Source: Candidatus Omnitrophota bacterium (lineage in GTDB: Bacteria; Hinthialibacterota; Hinthialibacteria; Hinthialibacterales; JAKPRU01). From it: 64,000 nt of DNA. Of this stretch, positions 27,364-36,557 are shown piece by piece. Position 1 is the stretch's first letter; every line of letters starts with the position of its first letter. The stretch is from positions 47,046 to 111,045 of the forward strand of contig JAKQSI010000084.1 in the NCBI GenBank assembly GCA_029570205.1, read 5' to 3'. The notes beneath the pieces were generated by a model, which worked only from the letters and a program-made list of their open reading frames with translations, ran no database searches and had not been told where the DNA came from. The position numbers and the translations under genes were made by a program.

Positions 27364-27806
27364 TTTTTCCGGCACCGTATCGGATGGAGCCATGGTACAT
27401 CGATTTCCTGCCGATTGACTAATTTCAGGAAAGTCGTCCGAATCGGCCTGCCGATCCAAATTGTTTTCGCATCGCCATCCGGGAAGCCGTTCTTTATATC
27501 GGCGACATGGAGTCGAACAAGCCGCCTGCCGGAGCGCAGGCCTTGGAGAAATCTCGGCGATTGAGGGTCGAATTCATACCCCTATCTTTGATTCCTTGAA
27601 GGAGGAACTCAGACCATACAGAATAACCTGTTCCGTGGAATCCGGGACAGGGACAGACAGCCTTGGATTGCGGAAAACTCTGATTATCCCTACTGGACAA
27701 AACGGGTGAACTGTCCTAATTTCCTGTTCGGCGCCATGACACATCAAACAGTGAGTGTGGAAGCCTGTTCGGACTAGAGACAACATTGACAGGAAGGATA
27801 TCGACC
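27364..27806. other. 443-bp stretch without a supported gene
   Basis: Two inverted repeats are visible, TTTCCTG/CAGGAAA at 27404-27432 and GCCTGC/GCAGGC at 27524-27541. Short open frames here lack ribosome-binding sites and recognisable protein features. Confidence 0.5.
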
Positions 27807-29219
27807 ATGCGAAGGCGCGATTTCATGATTACACTCGGAACAACGGCAGGAAGTATGTCACTCGCAGCACAAACCGCCTTGGGATCGCAGCCGGGAGCGC
27901 CGGGCGTCAAGCCCCCGGCCTTGGTGATGGGCGCGTTTGTATATCCATCCACCGAATCGCTCGACAAAGTGGGCTATTACAGCTGGCCCGGTTCCGGGTT
28001 CAATGCGGAGGGCCGGCAAGCGGAATACATGGGACGGATTCGAAAAATCGAAGAAAAACTGGGAATGCAGATTCGCATGGAGGAAAAGCCGCTTGAGAAT
28101 GAAGAGGATGTTACACGATTTATCCGGGCCGCACAGAAGACTCAGCCGGACGGCCTCCTTTTGATCCTTTTCAAAAAGGGACATTGGAATCACGTCCTGC
28201 GTATCCAACAGGAAACCCAAAAACCGTCCGTCATCCTGGCCGGCCTTGGGATTCTCCTGGTGGATCATATCCGGCAAGTCCATGAGACTCCGGGGATCTA
28301 TCTGATCAATGCATTGGACGATCTGGATGCGGTCGAAAGCGGCATGAACGCGATCCGGACCGCACAATGGATGCGGGAAAGCCGAATTATCAATATCGTG
28401 AAGAAGGAAGCCCAGACAACCAGAGTGCCGCATCTCGGAACGGAAATACGAACTGTTCCCATTGACCGATTTGCCGAGATATTCCAGCGAACCCAAGCCG
28501 TCGGTCCTGTTAAGGAACTGGCCGACGGGTATTTGAAGAATGCTGTCCGAATTGAGGAGCCGACCGAGGCCGATGTTCTCGAAGCCGCCAAAACCTATTT
28601 TGTATTCAAACAAATCCTCCAAGAGGAACAAGGCGATGCCGTGATGATGGATTGCCTCTCGGGTATTTCAAAACCACCGAAACATGTCCCGCCCTGTATG
28701 GGATTCATGAGCTTGCGAGATGAGGGTATTGCCGCCGGTTGCCAGGCAGATCTCAATCCGACTCTTACCATGATGCTGATTCAGCAGTTGTTTAATCGGC
28801 CTTCGTTCCAGCAGAATGCCTCCATGGATACCGAAAATAATCTCTATTTCGGCGCGCACTGCACCTGCCCGACAAAACTATTCGGGCCGGATCTGCCTGC
28901 TGAGCCGTACATCCTGAGAAACCACGCCGAGGCGGGTTGGGGATGTGTGCCCCGTGTTCTCTGGAGACCGGGCGAAGAGGTCACCATGGCCCTTTACCAA
29001 TCCGGTGAAAGTCCGTCCATGATGATTTATTCCGGGAAAGTCAGGAGCTGCCCCAGTGTCCCGCCGACCGGCGGATGCCGCACCAATCTCAAGATGACCG
29101 TCAATGAGGTAAAGGACGTATGCGATGTGAAAGGGATGCATCAGTGCATCTTCTATGGAAATTACACGAAACAACTCAAGACGTTCTGTCGGCTGTTCAA
29201 TATACAGGTCGTGGTTTAG
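27807..29219 (+). CDS. Tat-exported L-fucose/arabinose isomerase-fold protein (copy 1)
   Basis: ATG at 27807 (AGGAAGG upstream) starts MRRRDFMITLGTTAGS, a Tat signal; the in-frame TTG at 27786 is less likely. The body resembles the sugar-isomerase fold of L-fucose isomerase relatives: QPDGLLLILFKKGHW, DAVMMDCLSGI, GIAAGCQADLNPTLTMML, RPSFQQNASMD, FGAHCTCPTKL and a C-terminal SGESPSMMIYSGKV segment. A second copy lies at 57.5-58.9 kb. At the position of CEGDL in that copy this one has CQADL, so one acidic residue is missing. The function is unknown; exported isomerase-like proteins occur next to Gfo/Idh/MocA genes in carbohydrate-rich genomes. Confidence 0.75.
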   Translation: MRRRDFMITLGTTAGSMSLAAQTALGSQPGAPGVKPPALVMGAFVYPSTESLDKVGYYSWPGSGFNAEGRQAEYMGRIRKIEEKLGMQIRMEEKPLENEEDVTRFIRAAQKTQPDGLLLILFKKGHWNHVLRIQQETQKPSVILAGLGILLVDHIRQVHETPGIYLINALDDLDAVESGMNAIRTAQWMRESRIINIVKKEAQTTRVPHLGTEIRTVPIDRFAEIFQRTQAVGPVKELADGYLKNAVRIEEPTEADVLEAAKTYFVFKQILQEEQGDAVMMDCLSGISKPPKHVPPCMGFMSLRDEGIAAGCQADLNPTLTMMLIQQLFNRPSFQQNASMDTENNLYFGAHCTCPTKLFGPDLPAEPYILRNHAEAGWGCVPRVLWRPGEEVTMALYQSGESPSMMIYSGKVRSCPSVPPTGGCRTNLKMTVNEVKDVCDVKGMHQCIFYGNYTKQLKTFCRLFNIQVVV

Positions 29220-29233
29220 GGGCAGATAAAAAT

Positions 29234-29291
29234 CCCTCATCCCGACCCTCTCCCGAAAGGAGAGAGAAGACGCGCTCTCCCGCCGTGAGGG
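29234..29291 (+). terminator. Candidate terminator and dispersed-repeat-like hairpin
   Basis: Fifteen bases after the isomerase-like stop an outer stem CCCTCA/TGAGGG encloses CTCTCC-cgaaa-GGAGAG and is followed by CAATTTTAT. The text resembles the CCCTCACCC...CTCTCCC repeats common in environmental genomes. Confidence 0.45.
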
Positions 29292-29450
29292 CAATTTTAT
29301 AGCGGCAATTCACGCAGGGACCATTCAGGAATTGCCCCTGCCGTCATTCCGGCGCAAGCCAGAATCTACCGTCCACGGAATGGGCGGCACCGGCTTCCAG
29401 CCTGTAGGGCGACAATATAATGGATGAGAATAAAACTCAATCGCAGGACA

Positions 29451-29972
29451 CTAAAACGACTTCCCCTCGTGACGATCATTAAACTTGTAGATGTCGCAGT
29501 TACTGACGATACCGTTCGAGGGATGATAATAACACCATTCGATAGTCAGATTCGGCCCCGGCGAGAACAAGAACCAGTCCCACCCCTCATCCTGGTATCC
29601 GCCCCTTCGGTAGCGTTCGCTTTCGTAGGCTGCCCAGTAGTTGTAATCATGACCGTAAACCGCATCCAGGTTCTGGCCGGTCAGGTGTTTCTTGAATTCA
29701 TCCACCGGAACAGAGGACAGATAGGCCACCGGGCTGGTCAAACGGACAAGGGGACGCGGGGAAGTCGTGTACAAACTCGGCGGGTAGTTGTTGGATTCGA
29801 GACGGTAGGTTTCCAGGGCTGTTTCAATACTCCTCATGTCCGCATAAGCGCGAACGACCCTGGCTTTCATCTGGGCATTGAGAAAATTGGGGACCGCCAC
29901 AGCCGCCAGAATGCCGATAATGGCAACGACAATCAGCAATTCAATCAGCGTGAAACCAGATCGTTCTTTCAC
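29451..29972 (-). CDS. Type II secretion/type IV pilus-like pseudopilin (GspG-like)
   Basis: A 173-residue protein with a type IV prepilin leader MKERSG^FTLIELLIVVAIIGIL; the hydrophobic helix and the glutamate at +5 are present. AVPNFLNAQMKARVVRAYADMRSIETALETYR follows, typical of the GspG-like pseudopilins that are abundant in Planctomycetes, Hydrogenedentota and related groups. The C-terminal part has a YPPSLYT segment and an aromatic-rich tail. These proteins insert in the inner membrane and assemble into pilus-like fibres. No assembly ATPase or peptidase gene is in the window. Confidence 0.92.
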   Translation of the reverse strand: MKERSGFTLIELLIVVAIIGILAAVAVPNFLNAQMKARVVRAYADMRSIETALETYRLESNNYPPSLYTTSPRPLVRLTSPVAYLSSVPVDEFKKHLTGQNLDAVYGHDYNYWAAYESERYRRGGYQDEGWDWFLFSPGPNLTIEWCYYHPSNGIVSNCDIYKFNDRHEGKSF

Positions 29973-29999
29973 ATCAAGGCCTCTTTCGGAGTGTTTCCC

Positions 30000-30170
30000 T
30001 CAAAACGAAACCAGACAATGCCAGATGTAAATATAGGCCAACTGGTCAATGTCCTCCCATTTCCGACGGACCAGTTCTTCATCACCACGGATCGGCGGAA
30101 GTTCCTTGATTTTTTCTTCCCAGGGAATACAAACACCCGGTTTCCATTTCGGTTCTTTTTTGTCGGACAT
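30000..30170 (-). CDS. Small ORF of 56 residues between the URO-D-like and pseudopilin genes
   Basis: Reading the minus strand from ATG 30170 gives a 56-codon frame ending TGA at 30000. It begins MSDKKEPKWKPG, includes CIPWEEKIKELPPIRGDEE and ends HCLVSF. GAGGAGC lies just upstream, overlapping the end of the URO-D-like gene, and only 12 bp separate the two, so they are probably cotranscribed. The protein is hydrophilic and charged with an aromatic tail. No family is recognised. A good Shine-Dalgarno and tight spacing are the support for coding. Confidence 0.6.
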   Translation of the reverse strand: MSDKKEPKWKPGVCIPWEEKIKELPPIRGDEELVRRKWEDIDQLAYIYIWHCLVSF

Positions 30171-30182
30171 AGTCGCTGCTCC

Positions 30183-31379
30183 TCAATAGACTCCATACTC
30201 GCGGGTGAACTCGGTCATTGCCCGGACATTTTCAACCCGGGCATCGTTCTGGATGATCGCGCCGGCATCCATAATGTAGCCGCCGTCACGGGCTACCTCA
30301 TCGATGACTTTTTTGCAATATGCGCGTACTTCATCCGGCGTGCCGAAACTGAGCAATGTATTTGGAATCCCGCCGCTGATACAGAACTTACGGCCGATTT
30401 TGCGATGAGCCTCGAACGGGTCGGCCTTATCGGCATGATAGATAATACTGGCATCCGGCAGTTCGGCAAATGAATCCAGGTGCGCATTCCAGTCCCCCTC
30501 CGCATAAAAAAGCACCTGATGCCCCCGGGACCAGATTTCCTGAATAATCGGCTTGAGTGTCGGCCAATAGAATCGGTTGAATTGCTGCGGCGAGATGAAA
30601 GGAACACACCCCCGGTGCATCCAGATTGAAATCGGGACGTTCTTTTCGGGATCGGCTCCCCCCAGGGCGATATGAAGCAGATGCGGCATAAGCGCCTCAC
30701 ATGCGGCGAGAACCTTATCGGGACGTTCCAGGATATCCATCGTCAGGCCGATATACCCACGCAGTTTATCGGCAAGAATATCAAACGGCGCTTTGAGAAT
30801 CCCCGAGATGGCTGAAACAGTCCCGGATTCGGCTCTCAGTCGCGCCGCCTGCGTTTCAAACGAACTGAAATAAGACAGCATTGCCATCCCGCCTTTCAAG
30901 AATGAAAGGTTGTTGCGGTACGAGGTGGGCTGCCCCATGGGACTGACATCCTTTGAGACACGCGGAAGCCAGACATTGAACAGGAACTCTGTGGGACTTT
31001 CAATCAGCTGGTCGTACTCATCCGCTCGCATAAACGCCGCCTCTTCCGATGGTTCCAGATATTGAAATCCGGTATCCGGGTCCAGTTCGATTCCCGGCGT
31101 GGCGTAATATCGCAATCCGATGGCTTGAGTTAAAGCAGTCCAAACATAGACCATATTCCCCACCACAGCATCCCAATCGAAATCGGCAGCGCATTTCCGC
31201 ACCGCCGCAAAGGCTTTCTCGTAATCATGCGTGACCTCCTGGCAGGTATACCCGGCATATTTCGCCGTAAACTCAGCGGCAAACGGTCGAATCGGAATCC
31301 GATCCGGTTTTTCATTCCGCATGGCCGTGACATAGCGTTTCAAACGTTCCGCGTACAGCTGTTCCATACCGTGAGCCAT
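30183..31379 (-). CDS. Uroporphyrinogen decarboxylase (URO-D) family protein
   Basis: A 398-residue member of the URO-D/methyltransferase (MtaA/CmuA-like) superfamily. Features are RYVTAMRNEKPDRIPIRPF at the N-terminus, NMVYVWTALTQAIG, HRGCVPFISPQQFNRFYWPTLK, VLFYAEGDWNAHLDSFAELP, GGIPNTLLSFGTPDEV and GGYIMDAGAI. Members of this branch are often corrinoid-dependent methyltransferases or proteins of unknown substrate, and true haem-pathway HemE is less likely given the divergence and context. ATG at 31379 has GGAAGGTG upstream; an in-frame GTG at 31415 would add 12 residues. Confidence 0.85.
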   Translation of the reverse strand: MAHGMEQLYAERLKRYVTAMRNEKPDRIPIRPFAAEFTAKYAGYTCQEVTHDYEKAFAAVRKCAADFDWDAVVGNMVYVWTALTQAIGLRYYATPGIELDPDTGFQYLEPSEEAAFMRADEYDQLIESPTEFLFNVWLPRVSKDVSPMGQPTSYRNNLSFLKGGMAMLSYFSSFETQAARLRAESGTVSAISGILKAPFDILADKLRGYIGLTMDILERPDKVLAACEALMPHLLHIALGGADPEKNVPISIWMHRGCVPFISPQQFNRFYWPTLKPIIQEIWSRGHQVLFYAEGDWNAHLDSFAELPDASIIYHADKADPFEAHRKIGRKFCISGGIPNTLLSFGTPDEVRAYCKKVIDEVARDGGYIMDAGAIIQNDARVENVRAMTEFTREYGVY

Positions 31380-31642
31380 ATTCAGGACACCTTCCCGGGC
31401 AAAATGAAACCACAACGGGAATCATGGAGGCTGCGGATTCCGATGTCAATAGAGAAGCAGGCAGGCGGTTATTCCGCGACAGTCCAGGCGGAACGGAATC
31501 CGATGAGGTTCCGGCAAATCTCGGGATTGCTTTTGATCTGTTCGGATTGCATATACCGACGCGGTTCGCGTTACCCCATCGGAGCGCACAGAAGCCGATC
31601 GCTGTACTGCCGCACTCCAAGAGTGTGCCTGGAAAAGGGAGT

Positions 31643-32143
31643 TCAGGTTTTCGGGTCTTTTCTGGAGGGCTTGCGCGGAGATTGTCTCGGCTGCGGTGGC
31701 GATTTCTTGACCGCGACAGGCATTTCCACCACTTTCCGTGAAGCGGGCTGATCTTTCGGGCGTTCCCGCGCAAACTCGGATTTCTCGGCCAGAACCAGAA
31801 CCTCCGGCTGCACAACCAGTTCGCCGAAGAAAGTACCTCCTGCCCGGATTTCAAGGCGCTTTCGGGCCAGGAGACTTCCTTCCAGAAGCCCGCCGATCAC
31901 CACATTGACGGCTTCGATATCACCGGTCGTTTCCCCATTAGGGCCGATAGTCAGGACTTCCCCGCATCGCAATGTTCCCCTGAACTTGCCGTCCATTTCG
32001 ATTCCGCCGCCCACTTGAAGATCGCCCTCCATCGCTACATCGGAATCAACCACGGACGGCTGTTTGGCAACACCAGGCCCGAAGAGTTCCGGGTCTTCCG
32101 CCTCAGGTATCCCGCCATTCCAATCGTCGTTTACATCACTCAT
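31643..32143 (-). CDS. Bactofilin-type polymer-forming protein
   Basis: A 166-residue protein with the bactofilin beta-helix region at about residues 30-125: VAMEGDLQVGGGIEMDGKFRGTLRCG, TTGDIEAVNVVIGGLLEGSLLARKRLEIRAGGTFFGELVVQP. Flanking tails are disordered, the C-terminal one rich in Pro, Arg, Lys and Ser. Bactofilins self-assemble into filaments involved in shape, stalks or polarity. A TTGACA-18-GATACT promoter lies about 60 bp upstream. Confidence 0.92.
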   Translation of the reverse strand: MSDVNDDWNGGIPEAEDPELFGPGVAKQPSVVDSDVAMEGDLQVGGGIEMDGKFRGTLRCGEVLTIGPNGETTGDIEAVNVVIGGLLEGSLLARKRLEIRAGGTFFGELVVQPEVLVLAEKSEFARERPKDQPASRKVVEMPVAVKKSPPQPRQSPRKPSRKDPKT

Positions 32144-32206
32144 CAGACCGGCTCTGTTCTTTTCCCTCTCCCGCCGGGAGAAGGTTGAAATTCATTCAAT
32201 CATCGT

Positions 32207-32236
32207 AGTATCCCGGTATCTCTGCCGGACTGTCAA
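32207..32236 (-). promoter_or_regulatory. Promoter of the bactofilin gene
   Basis: On the minus strand TTGACA (32231-32236) is followed by an 18-nt spacer and GATACT (32207-32212, 4/6 match to TATAAT). The start codon lies about 57 nt beyond the expected transcription start. Confidence 0.55.
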
Positions 32237-32355
32237 CCCACATGGGTCTACTCTTGCCAAGATCTTTATCCACCCTGGCTGCCGGTTTTCCGGAAAGTAA
32301 GGATTTCGCATCTTTGTCGTAATTATTACCGGACGAACGGAAAATTAAAAATGAA

Positions 32356-32407
32356 ACAGGGACCGGTGTTGTAATGCGAGCGGTGGAAACAGTAAACCGG
32401 TCCCTGT
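32356..32407. repeat. 12-bp perfect inverted repeat with 28-nt loop
   Basis: ACAGGGACCGGT (32356-32367) and its exact complement ACCGGTCCCTGT (32396-32407) lie in the long gap between the bactofilin gene and the sigma-54 activator. No U-tract or coding function is apparent. Confidence 0.6.
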
Positions 32408-32464
32408 CCTGGAGGGGAAGGGGATTAAACCCTGCTATGTGCTATACCTGCCATATCACTATGC

Positions 32465-32563
32465 AATCAAGATGCCAGTTCCGCAAAACACCTGCCGTTG
32501 CAACCGGCCATGACAGATTCCCTGCTTAAACAAAGGTGTCTTGTTTTTGGTAACATCTTGATT
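32465..32563. repeat. Nested inverted repeats, possible structured RNA
   Basis: An outer pair AATCAAGATG (32465-32474) and CATCTTGATT (32554-32563) encloses an inner pair ACACCT (32488-32493) and AGGTGT (32534-32539). A long two-stem element could fold on either strand. No known family is recognised. Confidence 0.35.
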
Positions 32564-32707
32564 CTACAGGAGTTACCTCCGCGAGCCGTTCGTGAATTCA
32601 TATCGCACAAATCCTGCACAAACAAAATATATTGAGTTTCAAGAAGGCATTCGGGAAACCATCACCAGTTGTCAAGCGCTGGCACGGGGAATCAAGATAT
32701 TCTGTAC

Positions 32708-32743
32708 AGTGCAATATGCACAGTGAACAGTGCATATTGCACT
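32708..32743 (-). terminator. 14-bp perfect palindrome downstream of the sigma-54 activator gene
   Basis: AGTGCAATATGCAC (32708-32721) and GTGCATATTGCACT (32730-32743) form a 14-bp stem with an 8-nt loop, 23 bp past the stop of the minus-strand gene. There is no U-tract, so it could be a Rho-independent-like end, an mRNA stabiliser or a protein-binding site. Confidence 0.45.
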
Positions 32744-32766
32744 ATAGACTTTTCGGGTCCTTGTCC

Positions 32767-35193
32767 TCAACGAAGGAAGTTCCCCAAACCATGCTTTCGC
32801 ATCCATCGAGCCAGGGTGTTCCGATGGACCCCAATCAGCGAAGCCGCACGAGAACGGTTCCATCCGACCGAATCAAGAACCTCGCGCAGACGATGCGAAT
32901 CCATGGGCTGTCGAGTTTCCACCGGGGTGACAGCCCGCATCGCAGACCCCCGAAACAGCTCCTGGGGAAGGTTGTCCAGGTGGATAATTCCATCCCGGCA
33001 GAGCACAACCGCATGCTCCAGTGCATTTTCCAGTTGTCGGACGTTACCCGGCCATTCGTGGTGCAGAAACAGATCCATGACTTGGGGATCGATAGCCTTG
33101 ATGGTCCTGCCGAATCGCTCTTCAAATCGGAGCATGAAATGGCGAATCAGCAGCGGAACATCTTCCCGCCGGTCGCGAAGAGCCGGAAGCCGCAAGGTAA
33201 AGACATTCAGACGATAATACAGATCGTCCCGAAACAGACCTTGCATGACCAGCTCCGACAGGTTCTTGTTCGTGGCGGCCACAACGCGCACATCGATTTT
33301 AATGGTTCTTCCGGACCCCACCCGTTCGATCGCCCGCTCCTGGAGAACCCTCAGCAACCGCAGCTGAATCCGTGGCGACATGTCCCCGATCTCGTCGAGA
33401 AAAATCGTCCCGCCGTTTGCCATCTCAAATCGACCCAGTTTCTGCTGCGTGGCTCCGGTAAACGCTCCCCGCACATGGCCGAACAGTTCCGTTTCGAGAA
33501 GTGTTTCGGGCAATGCGGCGCAATTCACTTTCACCAGCGGTCCCTTCCGACGGGCGCCGTGATAATGCAGGGCCTCCGCCACCAGCTCCTTGCCGGTTCC
33601 GCTCGGTCCCTGAATAAGCACAGTGGAATCCGTGTCTGCCAGATGGCGAACCATATCGAAGATTCGGACCATGGCCTGGCTTTTCCCGATGATATTCTCA
33701 AATGCAAACCTTCCGGAAACCTCCTGTTCCAGTGCCCGAAGACGACTGATATCGCGGATCACCAGGACTGCCCGCTCTTCAGTCAACCCTTTCAAAGGCG
33801 TCACGCCGATAATATAGGTCCAGGAGCGATCCGCGGTGGTTCCCGTGATCTGGTATTCTCGGATGAATTCTCCGCTTCGGGTGGAGCTCTCCACAAGTTC
33901 GGAAATGGCCTCACGACCGCCCCGACAAAGATCGTGTAACGACTTTCCTACGGCATTGGCGGGCAAGGTTCCCAGAAGAGAACCGGCCGCGCTGTTGATC
34001 GCCAGAACCTTCCCACGACTGTCCACCGTAACAATTCCATCATGCACTGAATTGCGGAGATGTTCCTCCAACATCATCCGTTCTTCCTCCGCGCGCTTCT
34101 GCTCGGTCATATCACGGAGAACCGCAACCACACGCGTGGCTTTCCCCTCCGCCGTCAGGACCGGATAAAACCGGATGTGCAGGCTCTGACTTCCCAGATC
34201 GGGATACCTGTACCGCGTCTCAAATTCCACTGTCTCGCCTTGAAAACAGCGGTCCAACTCCGGCTTGACTGATTTCTCAAACAGGTCCCTCCCCAATACC
34301 TCCTCAACTCGATGCCCGATGATCTCCTCCCGTGTCATGTTTCGGTACTGTAAGAGGGTATCGTTTACGAGACGGTATACATAGTCCTGATCCACCACAC
34401 AGATCAGGTCCTGTGACCCTTCCACCGCCTTTTGATATTCCAGCAGGGTCGCCTCAATTCGCTTTTTCTCTGCGATTTCGGTGCGGAGGCTTTCATTGGT
34501 TTTCGCCAATTCGGCGGTTCGAACCGCAACATGCTGTTCCATCTCAATTCGCGCATCCAAGAGTTCCCGGTTCAACTGGGTCAACGTATGCGTTCGTTCG
34601 GCAATCTGACGCTCCAGGCTCTCCTGGATTCTGCAGAGCGACCGTTCGCCACATTTCCGCTCCTCCAATTCCACCAGGAGTCGCAGATGCCCCTCTATCA
34701 GTTCCTTGGATTGCCGCATCAGGTCTTGATAGACTTGGGAATACTCATGGACCTTGCCGTCAAAAAGGCAGATCGTACCGAAAATCTCTCCATCCGTCCA
34801 CTCCAGGGGAATACCAAAATAGGAAATGATCGGCGGTTCGGAGTCGATAGCCGGTGAATAATCGGGATCTTTCCGCAGGTCAGGGATGAGAAGTGGTCGA
34901 CGGCGTGCCATAGCCCTTTCGCAAAGGAGTTTGCCGTCTCGGTGGAATCTGCTCCCCTGTTCAAACGGATTACCCTCCGTGCAGCTGGTAACAAGTATCT
35001 CCAAATCTTCTGAGAGGATTCGGGTAATTCCGGCAGCGGGAACACCACAGACCTTGGCCAGAAGATCCACCGTTTTCTGCCACCTGGCTATTATCTCTTC
35101 CGGGATTTCCGGTTTCATCCGCAAACCGGACAAAGAGAGGGAAGAGATCGGGCCGGAGATATCGGCTCCAGGACTGTTGTTTTCCTCAGACAT
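32767..35193 (-). CDS. Sigma-54-dependent transcriptional activator (GAF-PAS-PAS-AAA+-Fis)
   Basis: An 808-residue regulator. A GAF-like domain at about 30-170 (FGIPLEWTDGEIFGTICLFDGK) is followed by a coiled coil (about 170-245), two PAS domains (about 245-370 and 375-490, the first ending RDMTEQKRAEEER), the AAA+ domain (GPSGTGKE Walker A, GAFTGA loop for sigma-54 contact, LDEIGD) and a Fis-type helix-turn-helix at the C-terminus (NRSRAASLIGVHRNTLARW). No receiver or kinase domain is present, so it probably senses a ligand or redox state directly through GAF/PAS. Targets cannot be named. It is the only specific regulator in this part of the window. Confidence 0.93.
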   Translation of the reverse strand: MSEENNSPGADISGPISSLSLSGLRMKPEIPEEIIARWQKTVDLLAKVCGVPAAGITRILSEDLEILVTSCTEGNPFEQGSRFHRDGKLLCERAMARRRPLLIPDLRKDPDYSPAIDSEPPIISYFGIPLEWTDGEIFGTICLFDGKVHEYSQVYQDLMRQSKELIEGHLRLLVELEERKCGERSLCRIQESLERQIAERTHTLTQLNRELLDARIEMEQHVAVRTAELAKTNESLRTEIAEKKRIEATLLEYQKAVEGSQDLICVVDQDYVYRLVNDTLLQYRNMTREEIIGHRVEEVLGRDLFEKSVKPELDRCFQGETVEFETRYRYPDLGSQSLHIRFYPVLTAEGKATRVVAVLRDMTEQKRAEEERMMLEEHLRNSVHDGIVTVDSRGKVLAINSAAGSLLGTLPANAVGKSLHDLCRGGREAISELVESSTRSGEFIREYQITGTTADRSWTYIIGVTPLKGLTEERAVLVIRDISRLRALEQEVSGRFAFENIIGKSQAMVRIFDMVRHLADTDSTVLIQGPSGTGKELVAEALHYHGARRKGPLVKVNCAALPETLLETELFGHVRGAFTGATQQKLGRFEMANGGTIFLDEIGDMSPRIQLRLLRVLQERAIERVGSGRTIKIDVRVVAATNKNLSELVMQGLFRDDLYYRLNVFTLRLPALRDRREDVPLLIRHFMLRFEERFGRTIKAIDPQVMDLFLHHEWPGNVRQLENALEHAVVLCRDGIIHLDNLPQELFRGSAMRAVTPVETRQPMDSHRLREVLDSVGWNRSRAASLIGVHRNTLARWMRKHGLGNFLR

Positions 35194-35340
35194 CCTTCAC
35201 CCCCTCCGACAGTCCACTGCCGGTCGAGTGGTCCCATACAGACAGGCCCGGCGGACTTATCCGCATTGTACCGCTTCCAGGGAATCCCCGGCAACGGATT
35301 TCAAACACGCAAGTCGAGGATCTACAACGGAGACTGCCGA

Positions 35341-36483
35341 TCAAGTTGTCGATCCCAAGTCTTCCCACTTCACAATACGGGGTTCCCATTTCCTTTGTGA
35401 ACGGTCGTACATGGCCATTCCTCCCATGATTCCCATCAGCGTGCCGATCCGAGCCGTCTCCAGGTCAGCCAGCGGTTTCTCGCCATTTTTTATATGGCGC
35501 GCAAATCCTTCAATCTCCGTCGAGGTGCCCGCATCCCAGTCCGCAGCCGGTTCGGTAAGCTGTTGCGGTTCGCCCATGCCGGACCGGGGATAAATCATCG
35601 CCTTGGGCAAATCGACACCGCCTTTTTCGCAATAAACCCAGAGTTTCTCGCCGGTAAACTCCTTGCAGCAATTCATCAGATGGGTATAAGAGAAAACAAC
35701 ATCTCCGGGGAATCGGAAAGCTACTGCGGAGTGATCCTCGGCGCAATGCTCCGGCGCTTTCTCATGCTGTTCGGTAACAGCCCCCATGGCCTCACATTGA
35801 AGCGGTGGCTGCTGCATCACCCACGCCATCGTATCCGTATGATGGCACGCCTGCGCCAGGAACCAGCACCCGGACAAATCCATGTCCAAATACCTTCCAC
35901 CAACACCCCCCTCCCACTGCCACATGCCCTGCAGAAACGTGATCTTTCCCAACTTGCCGTCATGAATATGCTGAATGCACTGTTGAAAGGCGGGGACGTA
36001 ATGACGCTGGAATCCGATCTGATAGATCGTCTTCACACTTCGCGCAACCCGCGTAACCTGGTCGACTTTTTCCACCGTGATCTCGACGGGTTTTTCACAG
36101 AAACAGTGAACACCCGCCTCCATAACCGGAATGGCGCACTTTGCATGGTTGGCCTCCTCCGTGGCGACGATGCAGGCATCCGGTTTCTCCTTTTCCAGCA
36201 TTTCACGAAAATCGAGATACTTCCTCGGTGTCGGTTTGAACTGTGAACAGATCTCCAGCGCAAGGTCCATGCGGTCTTCCACCAGATCGCAGACCGAAAC
36301 CACCTGGAAATCCGGGACATGCGTCACCACCGTCAGCAGGCGGCGTCCGCGACCGCCGGTTCCGATAATCGCTAGGGAAATCTTGTCGTTCGCGCCCAGA
36401 ATTCGCCGGGGAGTGCCCAACGCAAGCGCTGCCACCGAAGTACTTTGAATAAACCGTCTGCGGGAAACAGATTTTTCGCTCAT
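35341..36483 (-). CDS. Gfo/Idh/MocA family oxidoreductase, Tat-exported (copy 4)
   Basis: Tat leader (MSEKSVSRRRFIQSTSVAAL), Rossmann motif AIIGTGGRGRRL, intact FCEKPVEI catalytic motif and a C-terminal domain with CWFLAQACHHTDTMAW. Two adjacent ATG codons start the gene, behind GGTAGGTAGG; the second is used here. The family catalyses NAD(P)-linked oxidation or reduction of sugars and related polyols, and the substrate is unknown. It is 147 bp upstream of the sigma-54 activator on the same strand. Confidence 0.88.
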   Translation of the reverse strand: MSEKSVSRRRFIQSTSVAALALGTPRRILGANDKISLAIIGTGGRGRRLLTVVTHVPDFQVVSVCDLVEDRMDLALEICSQFKPTPRKYLDFREMLEKEKPDACIVATEEANHAKCAIPVMEAGVHCFCEKPVEITVEKVDQVTRVARSVKTIYQIGFQRHYVPAFQQCIQHIHDGKLGKITFLQGMWQWEGGVGGRYLDMDLSGCWFLAQACHHTDTMAWVMQQPPLQCEAMGAVTEQHEKAPEHCAEDHSAVAFRFPGDVVFSYTHLMNCCKEFTGEKLWVYCEKGGVDLPKAMIYPRSGMGEPQQLTEPAADWDAGTSTEIEGFARHIKNGEKPLADLETARIGTLMGIMGGMAMYDRSQRKWEPRIVKWEDLGSTT

Positions 36484-36557
36484 CATACCTACCTACCTTC
36501 CTTCCGATCGTTTCTCCATCGCGTACCGATGGAATAAGGTTGCCTTACAGCTGGGGA

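Noticed and set aside
27461..27709. An 82-codon plus-strand frame between algJ-like and isomerase-like genes
   Set aside because: No Shine-Dalgarno, Arg/Ser-rich composition typical of non-coding frames, and no family features.
29234..29291. CRISPR repeat
   Set aside because: Only one unit is present and it folds as a hairpin with nearby U-rich sequence; no regular spacers.
30183..31379. HemE (haem-pathway uroporphyrinogen decarboxylase)
   Set aside because: The protein is too diverged and the neighbours are not haem genes; the broader URO-D/methyltransferase family call is kept.
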